Shown in pieces: positions 16,647-25,228 of a stretch of 64,000 nucleotides of DNA. The position numbers and the translations under genes were made by a program. Numbering within the stretch: the stretch's first letter is position 1; each line of letters begins with the position of its first letter. Source of the DNA: Mucilaginibacter conchicola (GTDB lineage: Bacteria > Bacteroidota > Bacteroidia > Sphingobacteriales > Sphingobacteriaceae); the NCBI RefSeq assembly GCF_003432115.1, contig NZ_QWDC01000001.1, forward strand, positions 1,364,001 to 1,428,000. Direction: 5' to 3'. The notes under the pieces were generated by a model that made no database searches, had not been told where the DNA came from, and saw nothing but the letters and a program-made list of their open reading frames with translations.

Positions 16647-17462
16647 TCAATCAAACCCTTCGCGGTATTTCCTTACCGCGTTAACTATAGAGCGGGCTAT
16701 GGCATTCTGCCCTTCGTTTGAGTTAAGGTATTTCTCGTCGCTCGGGTTATTAATAAACCCGGTCTCGATAAGCAGGCCCGGCATGCCGCTTTGCTGCAGC
16801 ACCAGCACCCCTTGCTCTTTAACCCCAAGGCTACGCCGCCCGTTGTTCTCTTTAAACTCGGTATTTAGCAGGCTGCCAAAATGAACGCTCTGCTTACGGA
16901 AACGCTGCTGATAGGCGCTCATAATAATGGCGTTTACTGCAGCATCCTCACTGTAACCGTTATATTTCTTTTTGTAATCTTTCTCAATAAAAATAGAGGC
17001 ATTCTCGCGCATAGCTTCCATTTGCTCCTGCTTGCGATGAAAACCATAAACCAGTAACAACACGCCCCGGTGCGTACCTACTTTTTGCGGCGACGAGTTA
17101 CAATGTATTGATATAAACAGATTTGCCTTATTATCGTTTGCGATATCTGCACGTTTATGCAACTCAACAAACTTATCGGTACTGCGCGTCATGATCACAT
17201 CTACCGATGGCATGGCCTCATTTAGCATAGCCTTCAGCTTTTTGCCTATCTCTAATGCAACGGTTTTCTCTTTTGAATAAGTACCATGCGAACCGGGGTC
17301 TTTACCGCCATGCCCGGGGTCGATAACAATGGTTTTGAATTTGAACCCCGCCTTCAATTCTTCGGCAGCCTTTTTGCTTTTGGTTTGTGCAGATACTACC
17401 TGGTTATTAATTATTAAAAATGCAATAAAAGTGATAGTTGTTGTTAAGTGCCTGTTTAACAT
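16647..17462 (-). CDS. N-acetylmuramoyl-L-alanine amidase (amidase_3, AmiC-like)
   Basis: This 271-residue exported protein has a signal peptide to about residue 25 (IINNQVVSAQ). It has a complete zinc amidase_3 domain: IVIDPGHGGKDPG (His51), Glu71 in ALEIG, SIHCNS (His120), and the catalytic Glu in LIETGFINNPSDEKYL. It cleaves the bond between MurNAc and L-Ala of peptidoglycan during cell separation. It has no LysM or SPOR domain. A TACCTTTG box (17467-17474, minus strand) ends only 4 nt before the ATG, which suggests a leaderless or nearly leaderless transcript. Confidence 0.93.
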   Translation of the reverse strand: MLNRHLTTTITFIAFLIINNQVVSAQTKSKKAAEELKAGFKFKTIVIDPGHGGKDPGSHGTYSKEKTVALEIGKKLKAMLNEAMPSVDVIMTRSTDKFVELHKRADIANDNKANLFISIHCNSSPQKVGTHRGVLLLVYGFHRKQEQMEAMRENASIFIEKDYKKKYNGYSEDAAVNAIIMSAYQQRFRKQSVHFGSLLNTEFKENNGRRSLGVKEQGVLVLQQSGMPGLLIETGFINNPSDEKYLNSNEGQNAIARSIVNAVRKYREGFD

Positions 17463-17466
17463 GCCG

Positions 17467-17474
17467 CAAAGGTA
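17467..17474 (-). promoter_or_regulatory. -7 box (TACCTTTG) abutting the amidase start codon
   Basis: The minus strand reads TACCTTTG-CGGC-ATG. This is an exact Bacteroidota -7 consensus with only 4 nt before the start codon. No TTG was found at the expected -33 distance, so it is a candidate only. Confidence 0.4.
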
Positions 17475-17639
17475 TACGGATTAAACTAAAACGCACGGTG
17501 ATTTGTGAAATTGATAATAGTAGATATGCGCATTAGTTAAATTCTTTTTAAACAGTTGCAACCTAAAGTTAAAAGCTTCCGTAATAATTGAAACTAAACA
17601 ACCTGTCACTATAAATTGAATTTGGAGCGGATAATTTAT

Positions 17640-17972
17640 ATGAGCGAACTATTTACAACACCGACAGCAATTTTTTTCTACTTTTTAGTGGTAGGTTCAA
17701 CACTGGTATACTTTATTCTTGTTTTTGATAAAAAGAACAGGGAGAAGTTAAGTAAAGTACTTGTGCAGGCTAAAGATACGCAACCAATGATGATGAAAAA
17801 ATCGGCGGAGCATAAAATGCGTGCCCTTAAAGCAGCCGTTAACGATCGCCGTTATGACCACAGTGCTGTTGAACAGCAACTTGATGCCCTGGTGGCCGAT
17901 TACGATAGGGGCCTTATCTCATTACCGGATTACTGCAACCGCCTTAACCGTTTGATTGCCATGACGGCGTAG
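17640..17972 (+). CDS. small membrane protein with SHOCT-like C-terminus
   Basis: From ATG 17640 (MSELFTTPTAIFFYF) the protein has 110 residues: one N-terminal transmembrane segment (about residues 8-31), a basic cytoplasmic linker, and a C-terminal helical hairpin. The hairpin, LDALVADYDRGLISLPDYC, follows the spacing of SHOCT-type oligomerisation motifs (a D-x-G-h-I-s turn). The function is unknown. It is divergent from the amidase gene. A dispersed inverted repeat begins one base after its stop codon. Confidence 0.6.
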   Translation: MSELFTTPTAIFFYFLVVGSTLVYFILVFDKKNREKLSKVLVQAKDTQPMMMKKSAEHKMRALKAAVNDRRYDHSAVEQQLDALVADYDRGLISLPDYCNRLNRLIAMTA

Positions 17973-18096
17973 GTGACTCACCGCCTGCCCCCTCTCTGCT
18001 TCGCAAAGAGGGGAGTTATAAAAACACACATTTCCTTTGCTCACCCTCTTTGCGAAGCAGAGAGGGTCGACGCGCGTAGCGCCGTCGGGGTGAGTA
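17973..18096. repeat. dispersed inverted repeat, CCCTCTCTGCTTCGC family, copy 1
   Basis: Two perfect 23-bp arms at 17990-18012 and 18044-18066 each contain CTCTGCTTCGCAAAGAG and are in inverted orientation 31 bp apart. An outer GACTCACC / GGGTGAGT pair lies beyond them. The arms recur at 40128-40150 and 54307-54329. The element starts immediately after a stop codon and has no reading frame. It fits a non-autonomous REP/MITE-like element. Confidence 0.85.
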
Positions 18097-18147
18097 AAAC
18101 TCTACACTGTTTCTGATTACAAGCACGATTGGCTAATTTTACCGCCA

Positions 18148-18846
18148 ATGAGCAATCAAGAACAAGCCACCCACCTCAGCATAGTAACCACTGCCGACGG
18201 CTCAAAAACCATTTATAATGCGTTAGTAGGCGAAAACTATCACTCCAAGCACGGGGCGTTACAGGAGAGCAAACACGTTTTTCTAAAGTCGGGCTTGCAG
18301 CATTTCCTGGAGTTAAATCCATGTGATAGCGTTTCGGTTTTAGAGGTTGGTTTTGGCACCGGTTTAAACTTTTTACTCACTGCCGATTATTGTAAAGAGC
18401 AAAATATCCAACTCCAATATACCGGCATCGAGGCCTATCCCCTATCCTCAGAAATGATCGCCGATACCGGTTATGAAGGCTTTACGAGTGCTGCTACCTG
18501 GCAAAATTTCATCAGCAATTATCCATTAGCATTAAGCAAAAACGTTGATATGGACAGCAATACGCGGTTTGAAATAGGCGTTACGCAGCTGCTGAGTTTC
18601 CAGTCAGACCAGTTATTTGATGTCATCTATTTTGATGCCTTTGCCGCCATCCACCAACCCGAAATGTGGGACGATACCGCCATTGCCCACACCTTAAAAT
18701 TCCTGAAACCGGGTGGCGTGTTTGTAACCTACGCCATTACAGGTAATTTAAAACGAAGTATAAAGGCTTTAGGGCTTAAAGTGGAAAAGGCGCCCGGGGC
18801 ACCCGGCAAACGCGAAATGCTCCGCGCTGTCGCGAGTTCGCAGTAG
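18148..18846 (+). CDS. mnmD: tRNA (5-methylaminomethyl-2-thiouridine)-methyltransferase MnmD
   Basis: This 232-residue SAM-dependent methyltransferase has motif I VLEVGFGTGLNF at 64-75. The MnmD-specific active-site region VIYFDAFAAIHQPEMWDD follows, and the end GAPGKREMLRA is conserved. It catalyses the last methylation in mnm5s2U34 synthesis at the tRNA wobble position. In enterobacteria this domain is fused to the oxidoreductase MnmC1; here it stands alone, as in most other phyla. The last residues (VASSQ) are encoded by sequence that already looks like the word-repeat spacer that follows. Confidence 0.88.
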   Translation: MSNQEQATHLSIVTTADGSKTIYNALVGENYHSKHGALQESKHVFLKSGLQHFLELNPCDSVSVLEVGFGTGLNFLLTADYCKEQNIQLQYTGIEAYPLSSEMIADTGYEGFTSAATWQNFISNYPLALSKNVDMDSNTRFEIGVTQLLSFQSDQLFDVIYFDAFAAIHQPEMWDDTAIAHTLKFLKPGGVFVTYAITGNLKRSIKALGLKVEKAPGAPGKREMLRAVASSQ

Positions 18847-19080
18847 GCAGTTTTCAGTCGGCAGGCTTTTGTAAGCTGTTCAGTAGTCTGTACGCACCGC
18901 GCAGTTTGCAGTACACGTTTTTACTCATCAACTCCCTAATGGTTAATACCTTGTAATTTTTATTTGTCACATTTTTATTACCAACGCCCACCTGCAAACT
19001 GCCAACTAATAGCTGCAAACTGGTATTCATTGCAAATCAAATACTGCCAACTGCGCACTGCAAACTGCCAACTGAATAAG
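18847..19080. repeat. spacer made of degenerate GCAGT / AACTGC words
   Basis: The spacer is built from variants of short words: on one side GCAGTAGGCAGTTTTCAGTCGGCAG, on the other CTGCAAACTGCC and ACTGCCAACTGCG, in largely inverted orientation. No gene is seen. This is a word-repeat spacer of the kind also present at 35829, 44617, 49484 and 59901. Confidence 0.65.
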
Positions 19081-19088
19081 TACCTTTG
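19081..19088 (+). promoter_or_regulatory. -7 box (TACCTTTG) of mazG
   Basis: TACCTTTG is an exact match to the Bacteroidota -7 consensus and lies 20 nt before the mazG ATG. No clear -33 TTG is seen, because the upstream DNA is the word-repeat spacer. Confidence 0.5.
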
Positions 19089-19108
19089 TTATAAACACAA
19101 AAAATACT

Positions 19109-19912
19109 ATGGCTTTAACAGCACCTGTTGCATCAAATAACCCAAGCGGCGCATTTGAGCGCCTGCTCACCATAATGGACGACCTGCGCATGAACTGCCC
19201 ATGGGATAAGAAACAAACCCTCGAGAGCCTGCGCCACCTCACTATCGAAGAAACCTACGAACTATCTGACGCCATTTTGAGCGGTGATATGACCGAGATA
19301 AAAAAAGAATTGGGTGATATTATGTTGCACCTGGTTTTCTATTCGCACATAGCATCAGAAACTAATGATTTTAACGTTACCGATGTACTCAACAGTATCT
19401 GTGATAAACTCATCAATCGCCACCCGCACATATACAGCGATACCCATGTTAATGACGAGGCCGATGTTAAACGCAATTGGGAACAGATAAAACTGAAAGA
19501 GGGCAATAAATCTGTTTTGGGCGGAGTGCCTGCATCATTACCTGCGCTGGTTAAAGCATCGCGCATACAGGAGAAAGCGCGCGGCGTTGGGTTTGATTGG
19601 GAGAACAAGGACCAGGTTTGGGCCAAGGTTGAGGAAGAGTTGCAGGAATTTAAAGAGGAGTTTAACATAGCTGACGAAACAGCCATCGATAAAGAGAAAG
19701 CCGAAGGCGAATTTGGCGACTTATTATTCTCGCTCATCAACTACGCCCGTTTTATTGACATCAACCCCGAAGATGCTTTAGAAAAGACCAATCGTAAGTT
19801 TATCAAACGTTTTCAGTACCTTGAACAAAAGGCAAAAGAGCACGGTAAAAACCTGCACGACATGAGTTTAACCGAGATGGATGTATTTTGGGAAGAAGCA
19901 AAAAAAGTTTAA
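19109..19912 (+). CDS. mazG: nucleoside triphosphate pyrophosphohydrolase MazG
   Basis: This 267-residue protein has two MazG domains. The first has the Mg2+-binding EETYELSDAI and KKELGDIMLHLVF (E-x-x-E, then E-x-x-D). The second has VEEELQEFKEEF and GEFGDLLFSLINYARF. The segment MNCPWDKKQTLESLRHLTIEE is the family signature at the N-terminus. It hydrolyses non-canonical or excess NTPs to NMP and pyrophosphate. Length and motifs are normal. It is probably a single transcription unit with the small lipoprotein gene downstream. Confidence 0.95.
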   Translation: MALTAPVASNNPSGAFERLLTIMDDLRMNCPWDKKQTLESLRHLTIEETYELSDAILSGDMTEIKKELGDIMLHLVFYSHIASETNDFNVTDVLNSICDKLINRHPHIYSDTHVNDEADVKRNWEQIKLKEGNKSVLGGVPASLPALVKASRIQEKARGVGFDWENKDQVWAKVEEELQEFKEEFNIADETAIDKEKAEGEFGDLLFSLINYARFIDINPEDALEKTNRKFIKRFQYLEQKAKEHGKNLHDMSLTEMDVFWEEAKKV

Positions 19913-19980
19913 ACATTTATTTAAAAGTTGTAGCGTTTTAAAAACCCGCCACGTAATCTAATTTGTAATTCAATTCATAT

Positions 19981-20439
19981 ATGAAACGATTAAGATATTT
20001 GATCCCGGTTTTATTGGGTGCAGCACTAACATCGGGGTGTTTAAAAACTACTGAGGCCCCGCCGGTTTTGGATCCCGATGGCACATTTGCCGGTGAGTTT
20101 AGGCTAATCAGCAAAAAATCAAATAAAACTACTATTGATACAGTAAAAGCTAACATAAAGCTTTCGCTTTCACAAGCAACAGCCAGGTATTCTGTAACCG
20201 GCGATACCGCTGTTATACACGCCGGCAGCAAAGGGCGTTGGGGCACAACCAGCCAGGCCATTGGTTTTGCCGATAGTACCTTATCTGCTGCCAATGCCGC
20301 TAAAAATGCGCCTATAGTAAACGGCAAAGCGCATTTGCATGGCACTTACCTATATGTTTATAACGGCAGCATTTTGCAAATGAAAACTGTAATTGGCGAT
20401 TCGGTTGCCTTTGAATACGACCTTAAAAAAGTAAATTAA
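19981..20439 (+). CDS. small lipoprotein
   Basis: This 152-residue protein has a lipobox LGAALTSGC (Cys20). The mature part opens with TEAPPVLDPDGTFAGEFRLISK, then beta-strand-rich sequence ending FEYDLKKVN. The GxFxGEF start is reminiscent of lipocalin-like lipoproteins, but the family is not recognised with certainty. It lies 68 bp after mazG on the same strand and 125 bp before the sigma factor gene. Confidence 0.6.
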   Translation: MKRLRYLIPVLLGAALTSGCLKTTEAPPVLDPDGTFAGEFRLISKKSNKTTIDTVKANIKLSLSQATARYSVTGDTAVIHAGSKGRWGTTSQAIGFADSTLSAANAAKNAPIVNGKAHLHGTYLYVYNGSILQMKTVIGDSVAFEYDLKKVN

Positions 20440-20564
20440 AAAACCATATCAGGTTTTTAAGCGCACATATATAACTGCGGTTGCAATAAATATTTCGGGG
20501 TGGTTGTAACGTTTTGGGTTAAGGGGCGTATTGTATATTGTCAATTAAGCAGTGTTACCATTAG

Positions 20565-21119
20565 ATGCATCTACTTCATCGCATTACTGAGGAAGAAATC
20601 GTCAGTAAATGTAAATCGGGCAGTATTAAACACCAGGAATTGTTGTATAAGCAGTTCTATGGGTATGCCATGGGTGTAAGTATGCGTTACAGTCTTAATG
20701 AAGATGATGCGCTTGAAGTTGTGAACGATGCTTTTATAAAGATATTTAACAATATAAAAACCTATAATACCGATAAGCCTTTTAGAGCGTGGTTGCGTAC
20801 CATAGTGGTTAATACAGCAATTGACAGGAGGCGTAAGGAACTTAAACACCAGGCCAATACTGATATTGACGAAGCTTATGATGTTGGCAGTAACGCCAGC
20901 GCAATTGAAAATTTAAATGCACAGGATATTTTAAAGCTGATGAAGCAGTTGCCGCAAATACAGCTTACAATTTTTAATATGTACGAAATAGATGGTTATA
21001 ACCATGATGAGATAGGCCAGATACTAAACCTGCCGGCCAGCTCATCAAGGGTTTACCTGAGCCGGGCAAAAGAAAAGCTCAGACATCTGATAACAATCGA
21101 ATCACGAAACCATGGATGA
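20565..21119 (+). CDS. ECF sigma factor paired with a two-membrane anti-sigma factor
   Basis: This 184-residue sigma-70-family ECF factor has region 2 spanning about residues 25-90 (LLYKQFYGYAMGVSMRY, then VVNDAFIKIFNNIKTY and FRAWLRTIVVNTAIDRRR). Region 4 spans about 125-178, with the recognition helix in GYNHDEIGQILNLPASSSRVYLSRAKEKL. It has no C-terminal extension. The ATG of the next gene lies inside its last codons (8-bp overlap), so the pair is translationally coupled. That is the usual arrangement for a sigma factor and its own anti-sigma factor. Confidence 0.93.
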   Translation: MHLLHRITEEEIVSKCKSGSIKHQELLYKQFYGYAMGVSMRYSLNEDDALEVVNDAFIKIFNNIKTYNTDKPFRAWLRTIVVNTAIDRRRKELKHQANTDIDEAYDVGSNASAIENLNAQDILKLMKQLPQIQLTIFNMYEIDGYNHDEIGQILNLPASSSRVYLSRAKEKLRHLITIESRNHG

Positions 21120-22518
21120 GCAGTTTGACAACAGGCTAAACAACCGCATCAGGGAAGTATTCGATAATTATGAATACCCACCTGTTGAACATGGCTGGGC
21201 CGAATTAAGAAAAAAATTCCCTGCCGAAGAAAAGCACAACAAAGTTGCCTGGCTTTGGTGGAGCAGTGCTGCTGCCATTATTTTGGTGGTGTTGGGCATT
21301 GGCCTATGGCGTAACGGTTTTGATGATACTCAAAATACGATAGCTCTTAAACCAGCAATAAAACAACCGGTTAAGGATTCTGTGATCAGCAATACGGTTG
21401 TACAGCAGCAACCTGTTGTTGCCAAAACTAATCCGTCAGATGTTAAACAATCTTATGTAAGCCCTTATGTGCAATCATTAGGGGTAACACCGCGCGTTAA
21501 CTATCCGGCTAACAACACCGTAGTAACCATACCCGTTACCCAACAACCGGCTAAGGTGGTAGTACCTGAAAATAGCACAGCCATTGCGCAAGCAAAAAAT
21601 ACTCCTGCTACAGCCGTGCTTACAACACCTGCTGATAGTGTACAAACATTACCATCAGCAGTTCAACAACCGCAACTGGCGCAAGCTACCAAACCTGCTG
21701 ACGATAACCTCAATGCTACCGCTGTACAACCTCAGCAAAATACGATGGCTGCAACTGCTACGCCTAAGCCCAAGCAAAACAGCATCATGGATATGTTTGA
21801 GCAGGAAAAGCGTAACCAATCGGCACAAAAGAATACAGCTAACAAGCAGGGCGATAAAAAGGTAACATTTGCTGTGTACGCAACAACTTACTTTAACTAC
21901 TCTGAAGGGAGCAGCAACCAGATGAATGCCGGTGCAGGTTTTTCTTCGGATTTTAAGCTGAGCAAAAAGTTGAAACTATCAACCGGTGTGGCACTGGCGC
22001 AAAACTCACTTAACTATGGTTCTGCTGCAACAGCACCGCAAGCCGCCTTTGCGGCAGCGGCTAAGGCACCTGTATTAAAAGATGCGGCTTTGTTTGCCAT
22101 GTCTGCAGCAGTGCCGGTGTTCAGAAATTACAATGTAAGTATGCTGGGTATTGATGTACCGGTAAACTTAAAATATGAGTTCAATCCCGATAAAACAGAT
22201 GCATTTATATCAGCAGGTTTAAGTTCGGGTACTTTCTTTGATGAGAACTATACTTACAAGTACACCTACAGTAACGGCGCCGTGGCCAACAACACCGGCG
22301 CGGCCGAAGACCATAACGAGACCACGCACAGCAGCAACAATTTTTACTTTGGTAAAATGCTTAACCTGTCGTTTGGTATCGGCTATCCGGTAGGCACCAA
22401 CAGGCTGATAGTTGAGCCGTTTGTAAAATATCCGCTTGGTGGTTTGGGTGCGCAGGATATCCGTTTCGGATCTGGAGGCGTAAACCTTAAATTCAGTTTT
22501 AAAGGCGGTAAAAGATAA
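21112..22518 (+). CDS. predicted dual membrane-spanning anti-sigma factor with C-terminal beta-barrel (Dma-like)
   Basis: This 468-residue protein has four parts. Residues 1-44 are a charged cytoplasmic segment with an anti-sigma-like EHGWAELRKKF helix. Residues 45-67 form one transmembrane helix (VAWLWWSSAAAIILVVLGIGLW). Residues 68 to about 250 are a Pro/Gln/Thr/Ala-rich, probably disordered linker. Residues 251-468 are alternating beta-strands (KVTFAVYATTYFNYSEG, LSTGVALAQNSLNYG, RLIVEPFVKYPLGGLG, VNLKFSF) as in small outer-membrane barrels. There is no cleavable signal. A barrel tethered to an inner-membrane helix would cross both membranes, as in the Dma anti-sigma factors of Bacteroides. 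Overlap with the upstream sigma gene supports this reading; topology is inferred. Confidence 0.75.
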   Translation: MDEQFDNRLNNRIREVFDNYEYPPVEHGWAELRKKFPAEEKHNKVAWLWWSSAAAIILVVLGIGLWRNGFDDTQNTIALKPAIKQPVKDSVISNTVVQQQPVVAKTNPSDVKQSYVSPYVQSLGVTPRVNYPANNTVVTIPVTQQPAKVVVPENSTAIAQAKNTPATAVLTTPADSVQTLPSAVQQPQLAQATKPADDNLNATAVQPQQNTMAATATPKPKQNSIMDMFEQEKRNQSAQKNTANKQGDKKVTFAVYATTYFNYSEGSSNQMNAGAGFSSDFKLSKKLKLSTGVALAQNSLNYGSAATAPQAAFAAAAKAPVLKDAALFAMSAAVPVFRNYNVSMLGIDVPVNLKYEFNPDKTDAFISAGLSSGTFFDENYTYKYTYSNGAVANNTGAAEDHNETTHSSNNFYFGKMLNLSFGIGYPVGTNRLIVEPFVKYPLGGLGAQDIRFGSGGVNLKFSFKGGKR

Positions 22519-22545
22519 AAGTAGTTTCTATCAATAAAATATTGC

Positions 22546-22569
22546 AAAGCCCGTTTTCGGGCTTTTTTT
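22546..22569 (+). terminator. rho-independent terminator of the sigma/anti-sigma operon
   Basis: AAAGCCCG-TTTT-CGGGCTTT is followed by TTTT ATTT on the plus strand. It begins 28 nt after the anti-sigma stop and overlaps the stop codon of the convergent permease gene by 2 bp. Confidence 0.88.
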
Positions 22570-23788
22570 ATTTAAACCTAATAGCCCTAACCGGTGTAAT
22601 GCGTGTAACCAGCATTGATGGAATAATAAGCACCAGCAGGCAAACTACCAGCGTACCGGCGTTAAGCATCAAAACATCCATCAACCTGAACTCTATAGGA
22701 ACAAAAGTCATGTAATATGACCCTTGATCGAGCTTAAAGAAATGCGTATTGGCCTGGAAAAAACCCAAGCCTAAACCAAGTGCATTTCCCAATATTAACC
22801 CAAGGCCAATTAGCCAGGCCGCATTATATAAAAACACTTTTTGGATGAGCCAGTTGCCTGCACCCATTGCCTTAAACATACCTATCATAGACGTACGTTC
22901 CAGTATCATGATCAGTAAGGCCGATATCATATTGATCACAGCTACCACTATCATTAGTACCAGCATCACCGCTATATTCACATCAAGCATGTTAAGCCAC
23001 TCAAATATGGTGGGGTAATTCTCAAGTACAGTGTACGATTTAAGCGTTATAGGGATGCGGCTGTCAATTGCATCGGCAGCGGTGGCAATATCATTAAAAT
23101 CATTAACGCGCACTTCGTAGCCGCCTATTTGGCCTTCGTTCCAATCGTTTAGGCGGCGCACCAGGTTAAGGTCGCCTATTACAAAGGTTTTATCAACCTC
23201 TTCAACCCCAATATCAAACACACCAACTATTTTTAGTTTGCGCTTACGCACGGGTTCCTGCACAAAATAGATCCACAGGTCGTCTCCGGCTTTTAGCTTA
23301 AGGCGGTTAGCCGTAGTTTGCGATATCATGATCTGTTTCATAGCCTCGGCCGAGTCAGCAAAGTTCATCACCTTACCGGCAACAAGATTTTTCTTCAGAA
23401 AATCCCAATTATAAGTGCTGTCTACACCTTTTAGTATTATACCCTCTATCTCGTTATTGGCCTTAATAATGGCGGGCTTTGTAGCATAAGGGTGTACATC
23501 ATGCACCAGGTTTACCGAACGGATCCCTTTTACGTAAACGGCACTATCTATAAAGGCCGATCGCTCGTATGAAACGTTGTTATCCGTCTTCACAACTTGC
23601 ATATCTCCGGCAAAGCCTCTAACTTTTTCGCGTATCTCTTGTTTAAACCCTCGGATGATGGCAATAGAAAGTATCATTACACCAAGGCCCAGCATAATAC
23701 CGATGATGGCAATACGCACAATGAGCTTTGAGAAAGTGCGTTTGCTTTTAAATGTTATGCGGCTTGATATAAACGAGGCGAAATTCAA
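22568..23788 (-). CDS. LolC/LolE-like ABC transporter permease (FtsX family)
   Basis: This 406-residue protein has one N-terminal transmembrane helix (about 25-47), a large periplasmic MacB-like domain (48-265), and three C-terminal helices with the FtsX motif (ILERTSMIGMFKAMGAGNWLIQKVF). This is the topology of lipoprotein-releasing permeases. The N-terminus MNFASFISSRI is family-like and starts with TTG at 23786-23788. No ABC ATPase is adjacent. It is expected to move lipoproteins out of the inner membrane with a separately encoded LolD. It diverges from the NamZ gene. Confidence 0.88.
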   Translation of the reverse strand: MNFASFISSRITFKSKRTFSKLIVRIAIIGIMLGLGVMILSIAIIRGFKQEIREKVRGFAGDMQVVKTDNNVSYERSAFIDSAVYVKGIRSVNLVHDVHPYATKPAIIKANNEIEGIILKGVDSTYNWDFLKKNLVAGKVMNFADSAEAMKQIMISQTTANRLKLKAGDDLWIYFVQEPVRKRKLKIVGVFDIGVEEVDKTFVIGDLNLVRRLNDWNEGQIGGYEVRVNDFNDIATAADAIDSRIPITLKSYTVLENYPTIFEWLNMLDVNIAVMLVLMIVVAVINMISALLIMILERTSMIGMFKAMGAGNWLIQKVFLYNAAWLIGLGLILGNALGLGLGFFQANTHFFKLDQGSYYMTFVPIEFRLMDVLMLNAGTLVVCLLVLIIPSMLVTRITPVRAIRFK

Positions 23789-23868
23789 TGTAGAATGTTT
23801 TTGTACCTTCGCAAAGATGCGTTTTTACACGTAACATACTGCCATAATTTTTGCTTTAAAAAACACTT

Positions 23869-25119
23869 ATGAAAGGCATAAAAATATACACACTTCTATT
23901 AACCGCCGGCATGCTTGCCAGTAGCTGCGATAATTTTGCACAGGTAAAAAAGAACAAAACTGATAGCGGCACTAAAAAAGCGGTAAGCGTTAAGCAGGTT
24001 ACTAACCCTATATTGCCCGCTGCCGAGCGCACGGATCTCTATCTGCCTTATCTTAAAGGCCGTAAGGTGGGGATGCTTATAAACCAGACATCCATCATCG
24101 GCCCAAATAAAAAACCATTGGTTGATAGCCTGCTGAAACTGGGCGTTGATGTGAAAAAGATCTACGGCCCCGAGCACGGTTTTAGGGGCGATGCCAGCGA
24201 TGGCGCAACGGTGAACAGCACTAAAGACCCGGTTACCGGTTTGCCTGCTATATCTTTATACGGAAAGCATTTTAAACCCACCAAAGAAGACCTTAGCGGT
24301 ATCGACCTGATGATTTTTGACGTGCAGGATGTAGGCACACGTTTTTACACCTACATCTCTACCCTGCATTACGTAATGGAAGCTTGCGCCGAAAACAACA
24401 TCGAACTGATGGTTTTAGACAGGCCCAACCCCAACGGTGTTTATGTTGATGGCCCTGTGCTGGACACAGCAGGCTTCCGCTCGTTTGTGGGAATGCACCC
24501 AATCCCCATCCTGCATGGTATGACCATTGCAGAGTATGCCCAAATGATCAACGGCGAAGGATGGTTAAAAAACAAAGTAAAATGCAAGCTTAAACTGGTA
24601 AAGGTGGGCAACTATAACCGCAATATGGATTATACTTTGCCGGTTAACCCCTCACCAAATTTGAATACGCAGCAGTCGATATTGCTGTACCCGCACATCT
24701 GCTTTTTTGAGGGCAGTAAGCTGAGTTTGGGTCGCGGCACCTTGTTCCCTTTCCAGGTTATAGGCAGCCCTAAACTGAAGGATAAATATGAGTTTTCGTT
24801 TAAACCGGTGAGCATCCCCGGCATGAGCGATAATCCACCATTAAAAGATACCGTTTGCTACGGCCTCGACCTGAAAAATTACAATATGCAAACCATCCGC
24901 AGCAGCGGAAAACTTAATTTGGCATGGTTAATTGAAGTGTACAAAATTTACCCGGACAAAGAGCACTTTTTTACCGCCTATTTTAACAGGCTGGCCGGTA
25001 ATGCCGAACTGCGCAAGCAGATAACGGCAGGTAAAACCGAGGCCGAGATTCGCCGGAGCTGGGAGCCTGGCCTTGCAAAGTTTAAGGCTACCCGCAGTAA
25101 ATATTTGTTATACAATTAA
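23869..25119 (+). CDS. namZ: exo-beta-N-acetylmuramidase NamZ-like lipoprotein (DUF1343)
   Basis: This 416-residue protein has a lipoprotein-type signal (AGMLASSC). It carries a full DUF1343 domain, marked by KVGMLINQTS, YGPEHGFRGDASDGATV, DLMIFDVQDVGTRFYTYIST, VLDRPNPNG and ILHGMTIAEYAQMINGE. Members of this family (glycoside hydrolase family 171, NamZ) remove terminal MurNAc from peptidoglycan fragments in cell-wall recycling. The catalytic region appears intact. Lipidation would place it in the periplasm. It is followed by fmt after a 109-bp spacer. Confidence 0.88.
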   Translation: MKGIKIYTLLLTAGMLASSCDNFAQVKKNKTDSGTKKAVSVKQVTNPILPAAERTDLYLPYLKGRKVGMLINQTSIIGPNKKPLVDSLLKLGVDVKKIYGPEHGFRGDASDGATVNSTKDPVTGLPAISLYGKHFKPTKEDLSGIDLMIFDVQDVGTRFYTYISTLHYVMEACAENNIELMVLDRPNPNGVYVDGPVLDTAGFRSFVGMHPIPILHGMTIAEYAQMINGEGWLKNKVKCKLKLVKVGNYNRNMDYTLPVNPSPNLNTQQSILLYPHICFFEGSKLSLGRGTLFPFQVIGSPKLKDKYEFSFKPVSIPGMSDNPPLKDTVCYGLDLKNYNMQTIRSSGKLNLAWLIEVYKIYPDKEHFFTAYFNRLAGNAELRKQITAGKTEAEIRRSWEPGLAKFKATRSKYLLYN

Positions 25120-25188
25120 CGCATACAGGTTAGATTTCAAATGTGCAGATGTGTAGATTACAAATTTTCAAGTAAGGCATTCGCCCAT

Positions 25189-25216
25189 TCACTAATTCAC
25201 TAAATCACTAATTAAT
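25189..25216. repeat. short word repeat (CACTAATT)
   Basis: Three near-identical words (CACTAATT, CACTAAAT, CACTAATT) stand in tandem just before fmt. It resembles the other word-repeat spacers of the window and contains no gene. Confidence 0.5.
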
Positions 25217-25228
25217 TTCTTCTCCGCT

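Noticed and set aside
17990..18066. Transcription terminator of the small membrane protein gene
   Set aside because: The inverted arms could terminate transcription, but they recur at two other loci and lack a T-run, so a dispersed repeat is the better description.
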